A stretch of DNA of 64,000 nucleotides from contig NC_041018.1 in NCBI RefSeq assembly GCF_004193775.1, forward strand, positions 32,633,940 to 32,697,939, given 5' to 3'. Numbering within the stretch: position 1 is the stretch's first letter; each line of letters begins with the position of its first letter. This DNA comes from Glycine soja (lineage: Eukaryota > Streptophyta > Magnoliopsida > Fabales > Fabaceae). Under the pieces are notes generated by a model. The model searched no databases and had not been told where the DNA came from. It was given only the letters and a program-made list of their open reading frames with translations. The position numbers and the translations under genes were made by a program. Positions 24,346 to 35,933 of this stretch are shown here, one piece after another.

Positions 24346-24782
24346 TAAACATGACCTTAAGAGTAGTTTCCATGTAGACCACATGTTGATAGAATTCGTA
24401 GTAATGATTCCATAAAATTAAAATTATGCAAATGCTAGATACAAAATCATTCCCAAGCCTTTAATTAATTAGAAACGCGAGTGGAAACATAGTGTAAGTA
24501 AGTTATGGTTTCCCATATCTAAAACATAAAATGCAATGGTACATAACATTAAAGAAAAGGAGCAGAGAGGATTCAATTGTATTCCATGTCCATCTCGTTT
24601 CCTCTTTTTATCACTCAGACTTTTTACAAAGTACTTTTGTTCTTGTTTTCATCTTACTTTTAGTCTTATTACTCTTTCTTCCTTTTAGTCTTCTTATCCA
24701 GGAGAAAGATATCTTGATTCAGAGCACACAACAATTAGAAAGTGAACAACTTAGCAATATGCTTACATAAATAATATTTATG

Positions 24783-25604
24783 ACTTATGGGCACGGGCTT
24801 CCGCTTCCAAATCATCCTCAATGCGGCTAAGAATGATGCTTATCATAATATTTGCTTCGTCCTCTAGAAGGAAAAAAACATGGATAAATAATGGAACTGA
24901 CATTCTTTGAAGTATGCAAATATGCTTACAGAAAATTGCAGTAGATACATAAGCGAAAAAGAAATAGACATCTAGGGAGGAAAAAATCCTATAATTATAC
25001 CTCATCCAAGGCATCCTCTAAAAACCCAGGAGAAAGTTGATGCCTCCTTTCCACAACTGGAGTATACTTTTGGTTCACCTTCTTACGCTTTCAGTTAAAA
25101 GGAACGTTAGCCCAGATATTTTGACTTTCAGCTTGTTAAAAATATAGAGAAATTAGATGATGGTACCCAAGAGACACTATAAGCATGTAACTTGAATTAT
25201 TGATTATACCTTCTCCTTTTCCTCCTTTTCCCTATTAGGATCGATGTCAGTAATGCAGTTTTTAACCTTAAAAACCTTCTAATGCCCTTGAGTACGTCAA
25301 CACGAGTAGAAAACAGTCGGTGAGAATTTTATGACAAGGAAGATGGTATATACCTCATTTTCCTTAATAACCTTCCTTGTGATTGGAGGATTCCCTGTAA
25401 GCATGTAAACATAGACCATTGAGGGGAAACAATAATTCATCAAGAAATCCATGAGAATAAAGAAATTCACCTTATCATGTCTAAGGAAAAGATGTGCTTG
25501 ATCATGTTGTGCATCTTGCATTGATATGTCAAGAACTTCATTTCCTATTAATAGTTGCAGGCTGCCATCAGACCATCTCACGAAGCGAACGTTGCTTTCA
25601 CACT
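24783..25604 (-). pseudogene. LEO1/VIP4 (PAF1 complex subunit) fragment with introns
   Basis: LEO1 (VIP4 in Arabidopsis) is a subunit of the PAF1 complex, which travels with RNA polymerase II and supports histone modification, including at FLC. Minus-strand exon-like blocks: 25604-25471 (CESNVRFVRWSDGSLQLLIG then NEVLDISMQDAQHDQAHLFL), about 25396-25354 (GILQSQGRLLRKM), 25278-25209 (KVFKVKNCITDIDPNREKEE), about 25135-25016 (KYTPVVERRHQLSPGFLEDA) and about 24865-24783 (RIEDDLEAEARAHKS). The exon between blocks 2 and 3 is shortened, there is a stop in block 4 and a frame change in block 5. The N-terminal acidic half is absent. Splice sites are partly preserved. It is dead as LEO1. Confidence 0.88.
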
Positions 25605-28371
25605 ACAGTAATGGAAAATCTTTTTCTTTAAAAAATGTTATAGGTCAACCTGATTGTGAATGAAACTCTATTAATTAATAATCATTGTTCTTTTTTATCT
25701 TCTTAAAATTAAATTGTCGTAAAAGGAGTTAAAAGGAATGAACATTGCAATGAGCAATTACCCAAGTTCTAATTTGGCTAGAGATTAGACCAAAATAGAG
25801 TATATAAGTGGAGGTAATCCTCACCCTATCAGCTAGTTTTTAGGGTTGAATTAGGCCAAAATTTACATTCTAAGATAACTCATTCTTCTCGGCTTCCAAA
25901 AGTGGAAAGGCAAGAAAATAAAATTTAACCAAATGTGATCAGCAATGATCTTGACAGTGAATGGAGTGATATCCAAATTAGGTAGACCCTCTATCCTATT
26001 GATGGTTCTATTGTGAGACTTGATTGCCAACACTCAATTTTCATATCCACAATACACCAAAAAATAGGGTGTTATGGATAAAAGGATTTGATAGAATGAA
26101 TGGGAGAATGCAAGTTAACTAGCTATTGGTTTTGGTGCCTTTGTCATTAGAAATTAATACCAAATTTATTTTTTTTAGCATGAAAAAAACTGAATGCAAA
26201 AACAACTACTATTAAACAAACTAACAAACTATAAAACAATTTGAAAGAAAATGATTGTAAGGATATGTGTTTGCTCCGGCAATTTTAAATGTGGAATCCA
26301 CATCTTTAATGACAATAGGCATTTCTCTCTATGGTTCAAATACTCCACCAAAATAACTCAACACTAGATTATTTTGCCATCTAGGATTTAAGCTTAGAAG
26401 CTGAGACATATGTAACTAATAGAAATTGCACTTTTTGAAGTATATTATTAAAACTTATCTAGTAAGGTTTAAGATATAAATATATGGATAAAGCAAACAT
26501 AGAAGGTAGTCCTCAGAAGCTGAGACAAGAAATATGTAACTATATGGATAAAGAAAACATAGAAGGTAGAATAAAACTTTAGGGCCACACATAAATTACT
26601 TGATGTTTTGTCCTCCCATCTATAATCCAAAAGTAGTGTTATAATGGACAACTTGGTATGTATACTATTTGAATGTGACAGGATATAAGTGGCTAATAAA
26701 TCAGGTGAATATAATTGTCACACAAATGCAAATAACAAGTCTAGAAGCATAGACATAATAACAATACCATATTTGTCGACATTGTGTTGGAGATGGGAGA
26801 TAAAACAAATATTCTCTTAAGAACATCTCTAACCTATTTGGCCATAACCACTAGTACTCTACCCTTCATGCCCAACGTTAGAGCAAGTATCACTATGACA
26901 ACTTTGCATAGTGGGAATAACTCTAGGCATGAAAAAACATATACAACAAACATGCACATGCATAAACAATAAAAGAAAACAACCCAAGCCATAATAAACC
27001 ACCTAGCACTAATAATTACATGAAAGACTATACCCATATCTATATTCCCTATCACAAATGAGAGGTTGTAATATGTATATGCAATTACAAATCACCATAA
27101 TAGCAATGTGATATAGATGTATATTTTATAATTTCTAGCAAAGCACATAAATGGAGCAAGGTTCGTATAATTGACCTTTTCTCAATGCTTGTATACTTGT
27201 ACTTATACACACGCAACAATCAATTAAGATGCTAGACATTTGTAAAATAAATATACTTTTTTACTTGGCCATGTAGGGTTGGTTGCAGTTTCTGAAGAAT
27301 TAGTTTGATCATTGATTCCATTGAGACATTGGATTAATGGATCATTAGTCGAACCAACGAATTATTAGTTGAACCACATAAATGGGTGTAGATGACACAA
27401 TAAATAAAGTTATGCATATATATATTAATGGTGCTTTATTCAAAGGACTAAAATAAAAAAACTCCTTAATTTGAAAAATTAAAAATATAATTAAGCCTAT
27501 TTCATTTGTTAATAGAGAATAAAAAGCAAGGGTGATTATTAAATAAATTATATTTGCAAATTTATAGAGGATGTATATTAATCATGTAATTCTAACTATT
27601 AAAAAAGTTAATTTACCATAACTAACAAGTTAGGACTCTTACCATATTTAATTAATCCAGGAAATCATAGTCGTTGAAGATGTTTATTGTCCATGTTTAG
27701 AAGGAAGAATAGGGCAAAGCATAAAAGAGAGGGCGAAGAAATATAAGACATGGTCAACAACTTCCATCTAAGTAGATCTATAACGAAGGTCCATGAATGG
27801 GGTTCTGTTGACTGACTCATAAATCTAGCATAAATAAAAAGAGCGCAAAATTTTTACAAACAAGAAAAGATGTCAACACAATAAAATGTAATTATAAAGT
27901 GTGGAGAAGGTTAGTCTTGGACCTATAAGTCTAATAGTCTAATTGGTGATAACAAGAGGAGGTGATGGACTTTATAGTGTAGATATCATGTGATAGGAAT
28001 AATCACAAGTTTGAGAATGATGGTAACACGTAGATGGTAAAGCTTTGGAAGCCTTTACAAGGATCCAGCTAGACTAACACAAAGAAATGTGAACTGTTTG
28101 ATTTGATGTTATCAACGGCTCACAATGATTTGTTTTGGTAATCTGTGTCTTTCCAAACCAGTCAATAAGATGTCATTATATGGTATCCATTTGTTATTCG
28201 ATGTGCGTTCTTTAAATTCTAAATTGGATTGAGATGTGAATAACAACGATAACAACAAAACTAGCTCATTTAATGCACTCTTTTTATTTAGAGTAAATTA
28301 TATTATACTACCTTCAAGTTTATTTTAATGACATCAAACTCCAAACTTATTTAAATATGAGTCTTGCTAAT
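25605..28371. other. AT-rich non-coding DNA with a small tandem duplication
   Basis: No recognisable coding block was found on either strand. At about 26484-26575 a 63-bp unit containing ATATGGATAAAG and AAACATAGAAGGTAG is duplicated, with a weaker third trace near 26393. No transposon ends could be fixed. Confidence 0.4.
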
Positions 28372-28534
28372 CAATGCCCTAAAGGCATTGCTTATAGATT
28401 TAAAAGGAGAAAGTATTTACTTTGAAAATCATAGGAGAGCATAAAAAAAGTCATGAACAACGTAATTTTATGCTTCCCAATAAAAATCCTTCTCCTTTTA
28501 ATTTTTTAACCACTGTCCTAAGGGCATTGGTTAA
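28372..28534. repeat. MITE-like inverted-repeat element, copy 2
   Basis: The left arm CAATGCCCTAAAGGCATTG and GATTTAAAAGGAGAAAG is mirrored by TCCTTCTCCTTTTAATTTTT and AGGGCATTGG at the right. The centre matches the copy at 18743-18890 (AATCATAGGAGAGCATAAAA). Two copies in one window support a small mobile family. Confidence 0.65.
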
Positions 28535-29549
28535 CATTTGACTTTAAATATTACACTCCACTTCATTTGTATAAACTTAAGAATACAATATTATAGAGTA
28601 CTTTATGTAACACCCTAATATATATTTATATATTATTAGTAATTATGTTTGATTATATTCGTTGCGTTATTTTTATCCGTAATTATTTTTAAGGAGGTTA
28701 ATTTAGTTAATAAATGGATGTGGGTAGATAAGGATTTAGTTTCTCAAAGAAGCCTCTTGAGAAAGCTTCTCAAAGAAGCCATGAGGAAGCTTCTTGAGGA
28801 AGCCTCTTAATGAAGCTTCTCAAGGAATCTACATGAAGTTGCCTCGGTAAAAATGCTGCCCAGCCTTCCTTAACCGTTGGAGCTTTTCGAATTTTGGTTT
28901 GCAGCTTCACAAGACACTTGTCCACGATATGACTATTGGGATCTTTGAGAAGATGCCTGGAGTGCGTGCGACATTTCCGTTTCCGAGAGCATTGCTCACT
29001 TGAGCGTTTCAGCCTTTGCTTTCGTGTAGCTTAGGAAAAACGCCATTTCTTCTCCTTTCTTTCTTCCAAAACCATTTCCAAGGTTCCAAGCTCTTTCTCC
29101 ATCACCCACAGCCACCATTAGCCACCACAAACCGCTGTTGTTCTCCATTGAAACCCCACACCGAGAGGAACCCTTCAACCAAAGCGAAATCTTCCAACTT
29201 GGCTTGCGGTTTCGGTAGAGAACGAAACCCTAATCTGACCTTTCATTTTCCTTCGAGAGGATTACATGGAACCGACGAGTGGAGACGAAAAAGAAATCTC
29301 CAAGTGACGTGTCGAGGAACCCGCGGGTAGCTCACGATAGGTGAGGGGAGTTTATTATAAAATATTTACCGTTTTAACACCATAGTTAGGGTCAGGGAAC
29401 CTAACTATGAGGATAACTGCATGTCCCTGTTGCATGCTGATTTTTCTTTTATAGAAAATGATGTTTTTAACTAATTGGATGTGATGAAATTGTTATTGAT
29501 ATGCATGCTGTTTTTTCAGGAAAAACTATGTTTTGACGAATGGGATGCG

Positions 29550-29550
<1 letters not shown>

Positions 29551-29642
<92 letters not shown>
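29551..29642. repeat. Compound (TA)n(TG)n microsatellite
   Basis: About nine TA units are followed by about 37 uninterrupted TG units. It lies inside the 2.5 kb LTR. Long CA/GT runs on either strand are an artefact of this repeat, not coding sequence. Confidence 0.97.
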
Positions 29643-29644
<2 letters not shown>

Positions 29645-29867
29645 GAATGCGATTTGTTGTTGATGTCACTATTGAGGATTTTAATTGATACGTGATGATA
29701 ATGATAATTATAATGATATTGATTTGAGATGACGTTGTTAATAAAGACCATGTCAACATGAATTGTTGTTGTTGATAACGTCATTGAGACGAGATGATAT
29801 TTATGTTGAGAATGACATGGAAATGGAATGTTGATTGATGTTGGAAATGCATTGGCATGTGCATGTT

Positions 29868-30100
29868 GTGTATGCTCGTGGAGGGCGAAGTGCACTGACC
29901 TTCCAGGGTCTTTGGCACTTGCTTTGGGCCACATTCATACGTTGGATGTTGTGTATGTTCGTGGGGGGCGAAGTGCACTGACCTTCCAAGGTCTTTGGCA
30001 CTTGCTTTGGGCCACATTCATACATCGTATGCAGTGTATGTCATGGGGAGTAGAGTGCACTGACCTTGTCGGATGGCCCAGACGTGGGTGACAAGCGTGG
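29868..30100 (+). repeat. Tandem repeat of about 100-110 bp, 2.5 copies
   Basis: The block GGGCGAAGTGCACTGACCTT to TTGGGCCACATTCATAC occurs twice in nearly identical form, and a third shorter copy (AGAGTGCACTGACCTTGTC) follows. It lies within the 2.5 kb LTR. Confidence 0.88.
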
Positions 30101-31126
30101 TTAGAGAATCTAAGCATTTCTGAGGGGATGCTTAGGCGCTTTAATTGGTCCATGGTCTTTGGCACTTACTTTTGGCAATGTTCATAGCTCATAGGACATA
30201 GGAAATAGAGTAACTGTGGCAGAGTGTACTTTGTAATAAGGGGGCTTGTCACCTGGTAGGGAACTCCTTTGGGCTCCCAGGCTGGTCACCTATGGGAGGG
30301 GGGCAGTTACGTGCACAACCGGGTGGTCTCGACGAACTCTGCATGGTTTCCTAAGTGAGAGTGTCGTGTGGACACGCTTAGGCTATTTCCTGAGATTTGG
30401 TTGTTGGTACATACCACATTGCATCTGAGTATTGAGTCAGGTGCATGCATCATTCTGTATAGTCTTGATTGGATCCATGGATGGATGATGAGAAATTTTT
30501 GAATATGGATGATGAGTAATTGATGAATGTGGATGATGAATAATTGTTGGATGTGAGTGTTGAATAATGAAAATTGTGTAAGCTCATAATGTTTGCCTAT
30601 GTTTCTTGCTAATTGTGGTTATTTGGAATTGGTATTGGTTCTTTTTATAATGAACTCACCCTTGCAATTTTGTATCGTGTGATTGATACCTGTGATGATC
30701 ATGAACATTGTTTGTGGGAGCATAATGACAACAACAGGGTGTAGGAAGTGAGATTCTGGTGAGGAGCCGCCGAGCCGACGTGATGACGTTGGCATTATTT
30801 TGGGAGGGAGTTGTGTTTTGTGATCAACTCCTCTGTAGTTGGTTTTGAAGTTTTATTTTATTGAATCAAAAATGTAAAACTTGGATTTTAATTATACTTA
30901 TGAACATATTTAATTTTCGTTTATGTGTATGACGTGTACCGAGTTACTGTTCTATATAATTATGTATATTCACTTAAGTAATGGAGTGTTGTTGGATGGA
31001 TGTATGTTGTGACAAAATTACTTCGGTTTTTATAAGCAAAATTAAGGGAGTTCTTTTTATAAAAATTGAAATTAGCGTATATTAGAGTGTGAATATCGTA
31101 GCGACGAGGCGGGTCGTTACATTTAG

Positions 31127-31144
31127 TGGTATCAGAGTAAGTCG
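31127..31144 (+). other. Primer binding site of the plus-strand retrotransposon
   Basis: TGGTATCAGAGTAAGTCG closely matches the complement of the 3' end of plant initiator tRNA-Met (TGGTATCAGAGC). Its position just after the LTR fixes the element's orientation. Confidence 0.88.
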
Positions 31145-31640
31145 AACCTTTCGGCTAGTGAGTTGTGAGTCTGCTATGTTTTTTTGTGCATTCTCTGGTT
31201 GCTTTGTTGAATGCTTGATGTGGTTGTTTGCTGATGTTTGATGTTCGTTGTTTGCTATTAGCGCTTACTCACTAGTTGTGTTTCAATGAGCTATAGAGAT
31301 TTGATTGTTATAGCCATATTGGATTTGTTTTTCTGATGTCTGCTATACCATGAGTTTCAATGCTGGGTCACGGGTTATCAGACTGGCCATCTGTATAATT
31401 TGTGAAGGGCAATGGGATGATATGACAAGTGGTCAGAAAATACAAATGATGGAAAGAGAGTGTTAATGTCTTGAGACATCAACTCTCAAGAGTAATTGAG
31501 TAGGAATTTGGGATGGTTGTGATTGTTGTGTGGTTCTTTGTTTGTGTGTATTCCTTCCATGTTTAACTCCCTGGTGTGTATAGGGAGTGATGGCTGGACG
31601 GAATGATTGTGCGATAGCTGATGCCCTTCAAGCCTTAGCT
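31145..31640 (+). pseudogene. Leader and truncated gag start of the plus-strand retrotransposon
   Basis: An untranslated leader of about 450 bp runs to an ATG at 31590. The frame reads MAGRNDCAIADALQALAQ, which I recognise as the start of gag in a common legume Gypsy family. After about 17 codons the sequence switches at about 31640 into the reverse-oriented pol of another Gypsy element. The two sequences share the bases CAGGATGAC or nearly so at the join. Gag would form the virus-like particle; here nothing functional remains. Confidence 0.78.
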
Positions 31641-34383
31641 CAGGATGACCTAGTAAACATTGTCTCCACTTTTTAACTGCTGCAGTTATGGCCGCAAATT
31701 CCCGGACATATGTGGATGAGCTTAGAAGCTTGGGGAAGAAGCATTTGCTAAAAAATGCAATAGGGTGTCCTTGTTGTGAGAGCACAACTCCCATCCCCAC
31801 TCTTGACACGTCTATTTCGACCACAAAGGGAAAAGCAAAATTTGGTAATAACAGGACTGGTGCCTTGCTAATAGCATTCTTCAATTGCTCGAATGCATTA
31901 TGGGCCTCTGTAGTCCATGTAAACTGGTCCTTTGCCAAGAGTTGTGTTAAGGGTGTAGCAATTGTTGCATACCCTTTAATGAATCGTCAATAAAATCCCG
32001 ACAACCCCAGAAATCCTTGCAGAGCCTTGACGGAACGAGAAATGGGCCATTGTTGAATAGCCTAGACCTTCTCATGTAAGGGTTCCACACCAAACTTGGA
32101 TACCTTGTGACCTAAGTATTCCACTTGAGTTTGAGCAAAGGAGCATTTGGATTGCTTTAAGAAGAATTGGCCCGCCAGTAACGTCTGAAAAGTTTGCTCC
32201 AAATGAAATAGGTGTTCCTCATATGTTCTGCTATAAATCACAATGTCGTCGAAAAAAACAATTATAAATTTGCACAAGTAAGGTTGAAAGACACTGTTCT
32301 TGGTGGCCTGTAAGGATGATGGGGCGTTGCACAAGCCAAAGGGCATCCTGTGAAACTCATAGTGGTCGTGATGGGTTCTGAAGGTGGTTTTGCTCACATC
32401 TTCCTCCTTCATCAGAATCTAATGATATCCTTGTAACAAGTCCAGTTTGGAGAACTAGTAGGCGCCTCCTAATTCATCCAATAACTCATTGATCATCGGA
32501 ATTGGGAATCGATCATTCACTGTAATGGCATTTAGAGCCCAGTAATCAACGTAGAACCGCCATGAGCTATCTCGTTTCTTAACCAGGAGAACAGGAGGTG
32601 GAAAAGGACTTGTGCTTGGACGGATTATGCCATTTTGTAACATCGATTCTACTTGGTTCTCAATTTCTTGTTTCTGGAAGTTTGGGTAGCGATAAGGGCG
32701 TACATTGACCAGTTCCGAATTCGGAAGAAGGTGAATGGCGTGATTGGTGTTTCATGAAGGAGGTAGAGAAGTCGGATTTTGAAACAGGGCAGCAAATTTA
32801 CTGGATAGGGAAGATATGTCTGAGTATTGGTGTGGAGTTTTGGTTGAAGAGAGCTCCAGTGGTAGGACTTGTATGTGAAAAAAGCACTAGCTCCTTTTGT
32901 TTGAACCAGTCGACGGAGTTGTGAAGGTGTAATGAGGTGGAGGCTGGCGTCACGGTTTCCCTTCAATTCAATGATCCTTCCAGTGTGCATAAATTTCATC
33001 GTAAGGTCATTGTAATCGATGAGCACCGGCCCAAGAGATTTGAGCCACTGAACACCCAGTACTACATCTGCTCCGCAAAGTGGTAATACGTGAAAATCAA
33101 CTGTGAAGGTTTGGTTTTACACCTGAATAGTGACTCCCTCGCAAAGTTGATGATATTCAATTTCGTTACCATTACCCACCATAACTCGTAGGGGAAATGT
33201 AGGTCTTCTGTGGAGACCCAGGGAGCGAACCAAGTGATCCTGCACAAAATTGTGGGTACTCCCTCCATCAATCAAAATAACCACATTCTGATCAGAGATA
33301 CGACCTAACAAGTGCAAGGTCTTAGGTGCCAGATGGCCAGACAAGGCATGTAGGCTGATTTGGGCCTACGAGGGGTCTGTAGAGACCAACACGTCTGAAA
33401 AAGAATCCATGACCAGGTCGCCCTCCTGGTGACCGTCATTATCGACAATGAGGAGGAAGAACTTTGAAGAGCACTTGTGCTTGTGATTGAACTTCTCGTC
33501 GCAATTAAAACATAGTCCCTTCTCCCTGTGACTAGCAATCTCCTCGGGTGACAAACATTTGAGAGGTACTGGAGGTGATTTTGGTGGGGAAGGCAACAGA
33601 GGAGGAACTGGTGCGGAGTTAGGGGAAACAGAGTAATGTGGTAAAGGAAGGGAAGGACTGGTAGGCTTGCTACGAAAGAAATGATGGTGGTCATTAAGTT
33701 TTTCTTCTGGCAGCCTTGCGAGGGTCGCCGCCTGAACCAGAGTGAGAGGCTAAAGTGCCTGAACCACGCGGTGGATCTTCCGAATCAAACCAGAGACAAA
33801 CACAACTAAGCAAAAATGGTGTCGGAAGACCGATAATGCGATTTGTCAGTGATTCAAATTGGAACAAATAGTCATGAACTATACCTCGTTGTGTCAATTT
33901 AAACAAGGTTCTGGTTGGATCCTTGTACGGAAAAGGAGAAAATCAGGCTTCTAGAGCCTAGAGAAGCCCTGGCCACGACGAGTTGGCCATTTCGAGTCAT
34001 CCATTGGAACCAAGCCAATGTCGGACCCTCCATGTAGAAGGAGGCGATGGTGAGTCTTCATGGTCTGGTGTAGCATGGTATTTGAAGAACTGCATTAATT
34101 TGAAGATCCAACCTGATGGGTTTGTTCCATCAAAGCGCGGGACCTCAAGTTTCATCCAATGGGAATGTGGAGAAGGTGACACAATTGAGTGAGGGTTCGC
34201 GGACGAAGAGGAAACAGGTGAGTGCTGGTCATTTTCAATAGCGGATATCCATTGAAGAAGCTCATCAAGCTTGGCTGTGACGTGGCTTTAAGCAGCTGTG
34301 TAGTTGAGCTGGTTCGAAGTCAGCTTGGTAATAGCTTCTTTGATGCGCTCCATGTTCGATTTTGAGCGGGTAGACTCAGCCAT
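31641..34383 (-). pseudogene. Gypsy retrotransposon gag-pol, truncated before the end of RNase H
   Basis: Reading from the ATG at 34383: gag with LEVPRFDGTNPSGWIFKLMQ; a zinc knuckle region (CFNCDEKFNHKHKC near 33500); a protease-like LIDGGSTHNF near 33260 with the usual DSG as DGG; reverse transcriptase with RRPS-type start blocks near 32640, then RMPFGLCNAPSSLQ and the catalytic VFFDDIVIYS near 32250; then RNase H with LLPNFAFPFVVEIDVSRVGM. It stops at KWRQCLLGHP near 31645, so the rest of RNase H, the integrase and the 3' LTR are missing. Several stops and frameshifts separate the blocks. Domain order protease-RT-RNase H fits Ty3/Gypsy. The lineage was not determined. Confidence 0.88.
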
Positions 34384-34412
34384 GGTGAGTCTCTCAGTGA
34401 AAACACCAAATA

Positions 34413-34816
34413 TGTTATGATCCGAGAACAACCCTATAGTTCAAGGACTAGGGACCTCCTAGAGAAAAAAGAAGAGGAAAAGTGATTTTTATTGATCTGC
34501 TACCTTCATTACATAGTAAGCGTTATATATAGGCATCATACAAGGATGCTATGACAGAAACAACACGAAATGGAGTAACAGAAAGCATGGACATGAAATA
34601 ATAGAATGCATGGTGGTGCATGGCGCAACAGGACGGTTAGAGACAAGCAGGCCACAACATATTTCCTTCAGCGAATAAGAATCTTCCAGCTCAGCGATTT
34701 CTAACAGTTTTTGTTAAACATAATCCACCAGGTGCTTGGGTGGATTGCTCCTGCGTTTGGGTCGTTGGTTCGTGTCCTTAGTGGTGTGTTGTTGGTTTGT
34801 TGCCTGCTTCCTAACA
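34413..34816 (-). mobile_element. 5' LTR of the minus-strand Gypsy element, about 404 bp
   Basis: Read on the minus strand it starts TGTTAGGAAGCAGGCAAC and ends CTCGGATCATAACA, so it has TG and CA borders, and lies directly upstream of the gag start at 34383 with a 29-bp gap. The gap holds TATTTGGTGTTTTCACTGAG, presumably the primer site. No second LTR is present in the window, so borders rest on the TG/CA ends only. Confidence 0.62.
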
Positions 34817-35048
34817 GTTTTGTTTATGATGAAACATACAATTACATCCAACCTTCAATGAACTCTAAAATGTAAGTTACCATTTTGAATTACCTTTTAT
34901 GTGAAGGTTTATTTCTTTTAATTAGATAATTTCTTTTGATTGAAACCATCTTTTTTTATTGAGACAAAGAGGTCTGTCTTCTGTTAGTATATATAGAAAA
35001 TATCTAATAATAACCTTCTTGAGTCTTATATTTTAGAGTACCTTATAT

Positions 35049-35925
35049 CAGTGTTATCAAATGGCGGCTATGGCGGCGCCATGGCGGAAAAGCGTGGCGG
35101 AATTTTGTAAAAACGCCATCGAATAACGGTGGCGTGGCAGGTTGCTAATGACGACACCATGGCGGCCGTCATAGCCATGGCGGGTCATGACGGAATAGCG
35201 GGAAAGGCGGAATAGCGGCCTTTTTTGTTTTTTTCGCGGTAGGTGTTGGTCTGACCCGACCTAACCCTACCCGATAATATATTTTGAAAAGCGCAGCAGC
35301 CACGAACAGAAACAGAACAGCAGCGAACCAGCACCCACACCCAGCAGCCACCACTACCAGCAGTGACGACCGGCAGCAGCACGACCCCGCGAAGTAGCGA
35401 CCAGCACCCACACCCAGCAGCGTCGTAGCCACCAGCAGCACCACGAACGGCGGTGACGAACAACAGCGCGAACAGCAGCACGATGGCGAAGACGAACGCT
35501 GTGGACGACGGTCAATGGTGCCTTTTTTTTGTTTTTTTTTTCTCTTTTTCTTTGCTGTTTGACACCCGTTTTTGATGTCTGCATCTTTTTTTTTGTTTTT
35601 CTATTTGACACCTTTTTTATTTTTGATAGTCCCATTTTTTTTATTTTTTATTTGACACCATGTTTTTTTTTTCTGTTCAGTCCTCTTTTATTGTATGAAC
35701 TCACGAAACTTTTTTAACTTTTTTAGTTTATTTGAATGCAATCCATTGTTTTTTTTCAATTTCAATGAGTTTATTTGGTGTTGGTACTTGGTTATTTATA
35801 ATTATATATATATGTATTTTTTTTTGTCCGTCATGACATCTGCCATTTTCCGTTGCGCCATCCGCCATATTTTTATGGTAGATTTTTGACTTTCCGCCAT
35901 GAACCGCCATCCGCCATTAACACTG
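35049..35925. mobile_element. Non-autonomous hAT-type element, 877 bp
   Basis: The left end CAGTGTTATCAAATGGCGG and the right end, in reverse complement CAGTGTTAATGGCGGATGGCGG cut to its first 20 bases, are short imperfect inverted repeats beginning CAGTGTTA. The eight bases CCTTATAT lie exactly on both sides (35041-35048 and 35926-35933), the target duplication length of hAT elements. The interior has subterminal ATGGCGG repeats, a GC-rich CAGCAGCAC stretch (about 35290-35500) unlike its surroundings, and T-rich runs. No transposase is visible. The GC-rich part could be captured genic DNA but was not identified. Confidence 0.92.
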
Positions 35926-35933
35926 CCTTATAT

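Larger units (their letters stand above)
28606..31121 (+). mobile_element. 5' LTR of a plus-strand Gypsy-type retrotransposon, 2.5 kb
   Basis: It begins TGTAACACCCTAATATA and ends GGCGGGTCGTTACA, and is followed five bases later by a tRNA-Met-type primer binding site, so it is the upstream LTR of a plus-strand element. Inside are a TA/TG microsatellite (29551-29642), a roughly 110-bp tandem repeat (29868-30100) and an AAGCTTCTCAAGGAAGCCTC-rich stretch near 28735-28815. The element is cut off in gag, so the matching 3' LTR and the target duplication cannot be seen. Confidence 0.8.

Noticed and set aside
29467..29934. Long open frames with histidine-threonine or cysteine-valine runs
   Set aside because: They are translations of the TG microsatellite within the LTR and not a protein.
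35169..35635. Valine/alanine-rich and lysine-rich open frames on the minus strand
   Set aside because: They lie inside the hAT element and follow from its GC-rich repeats and T-runs; overlapping frames are all open for composition reasons.
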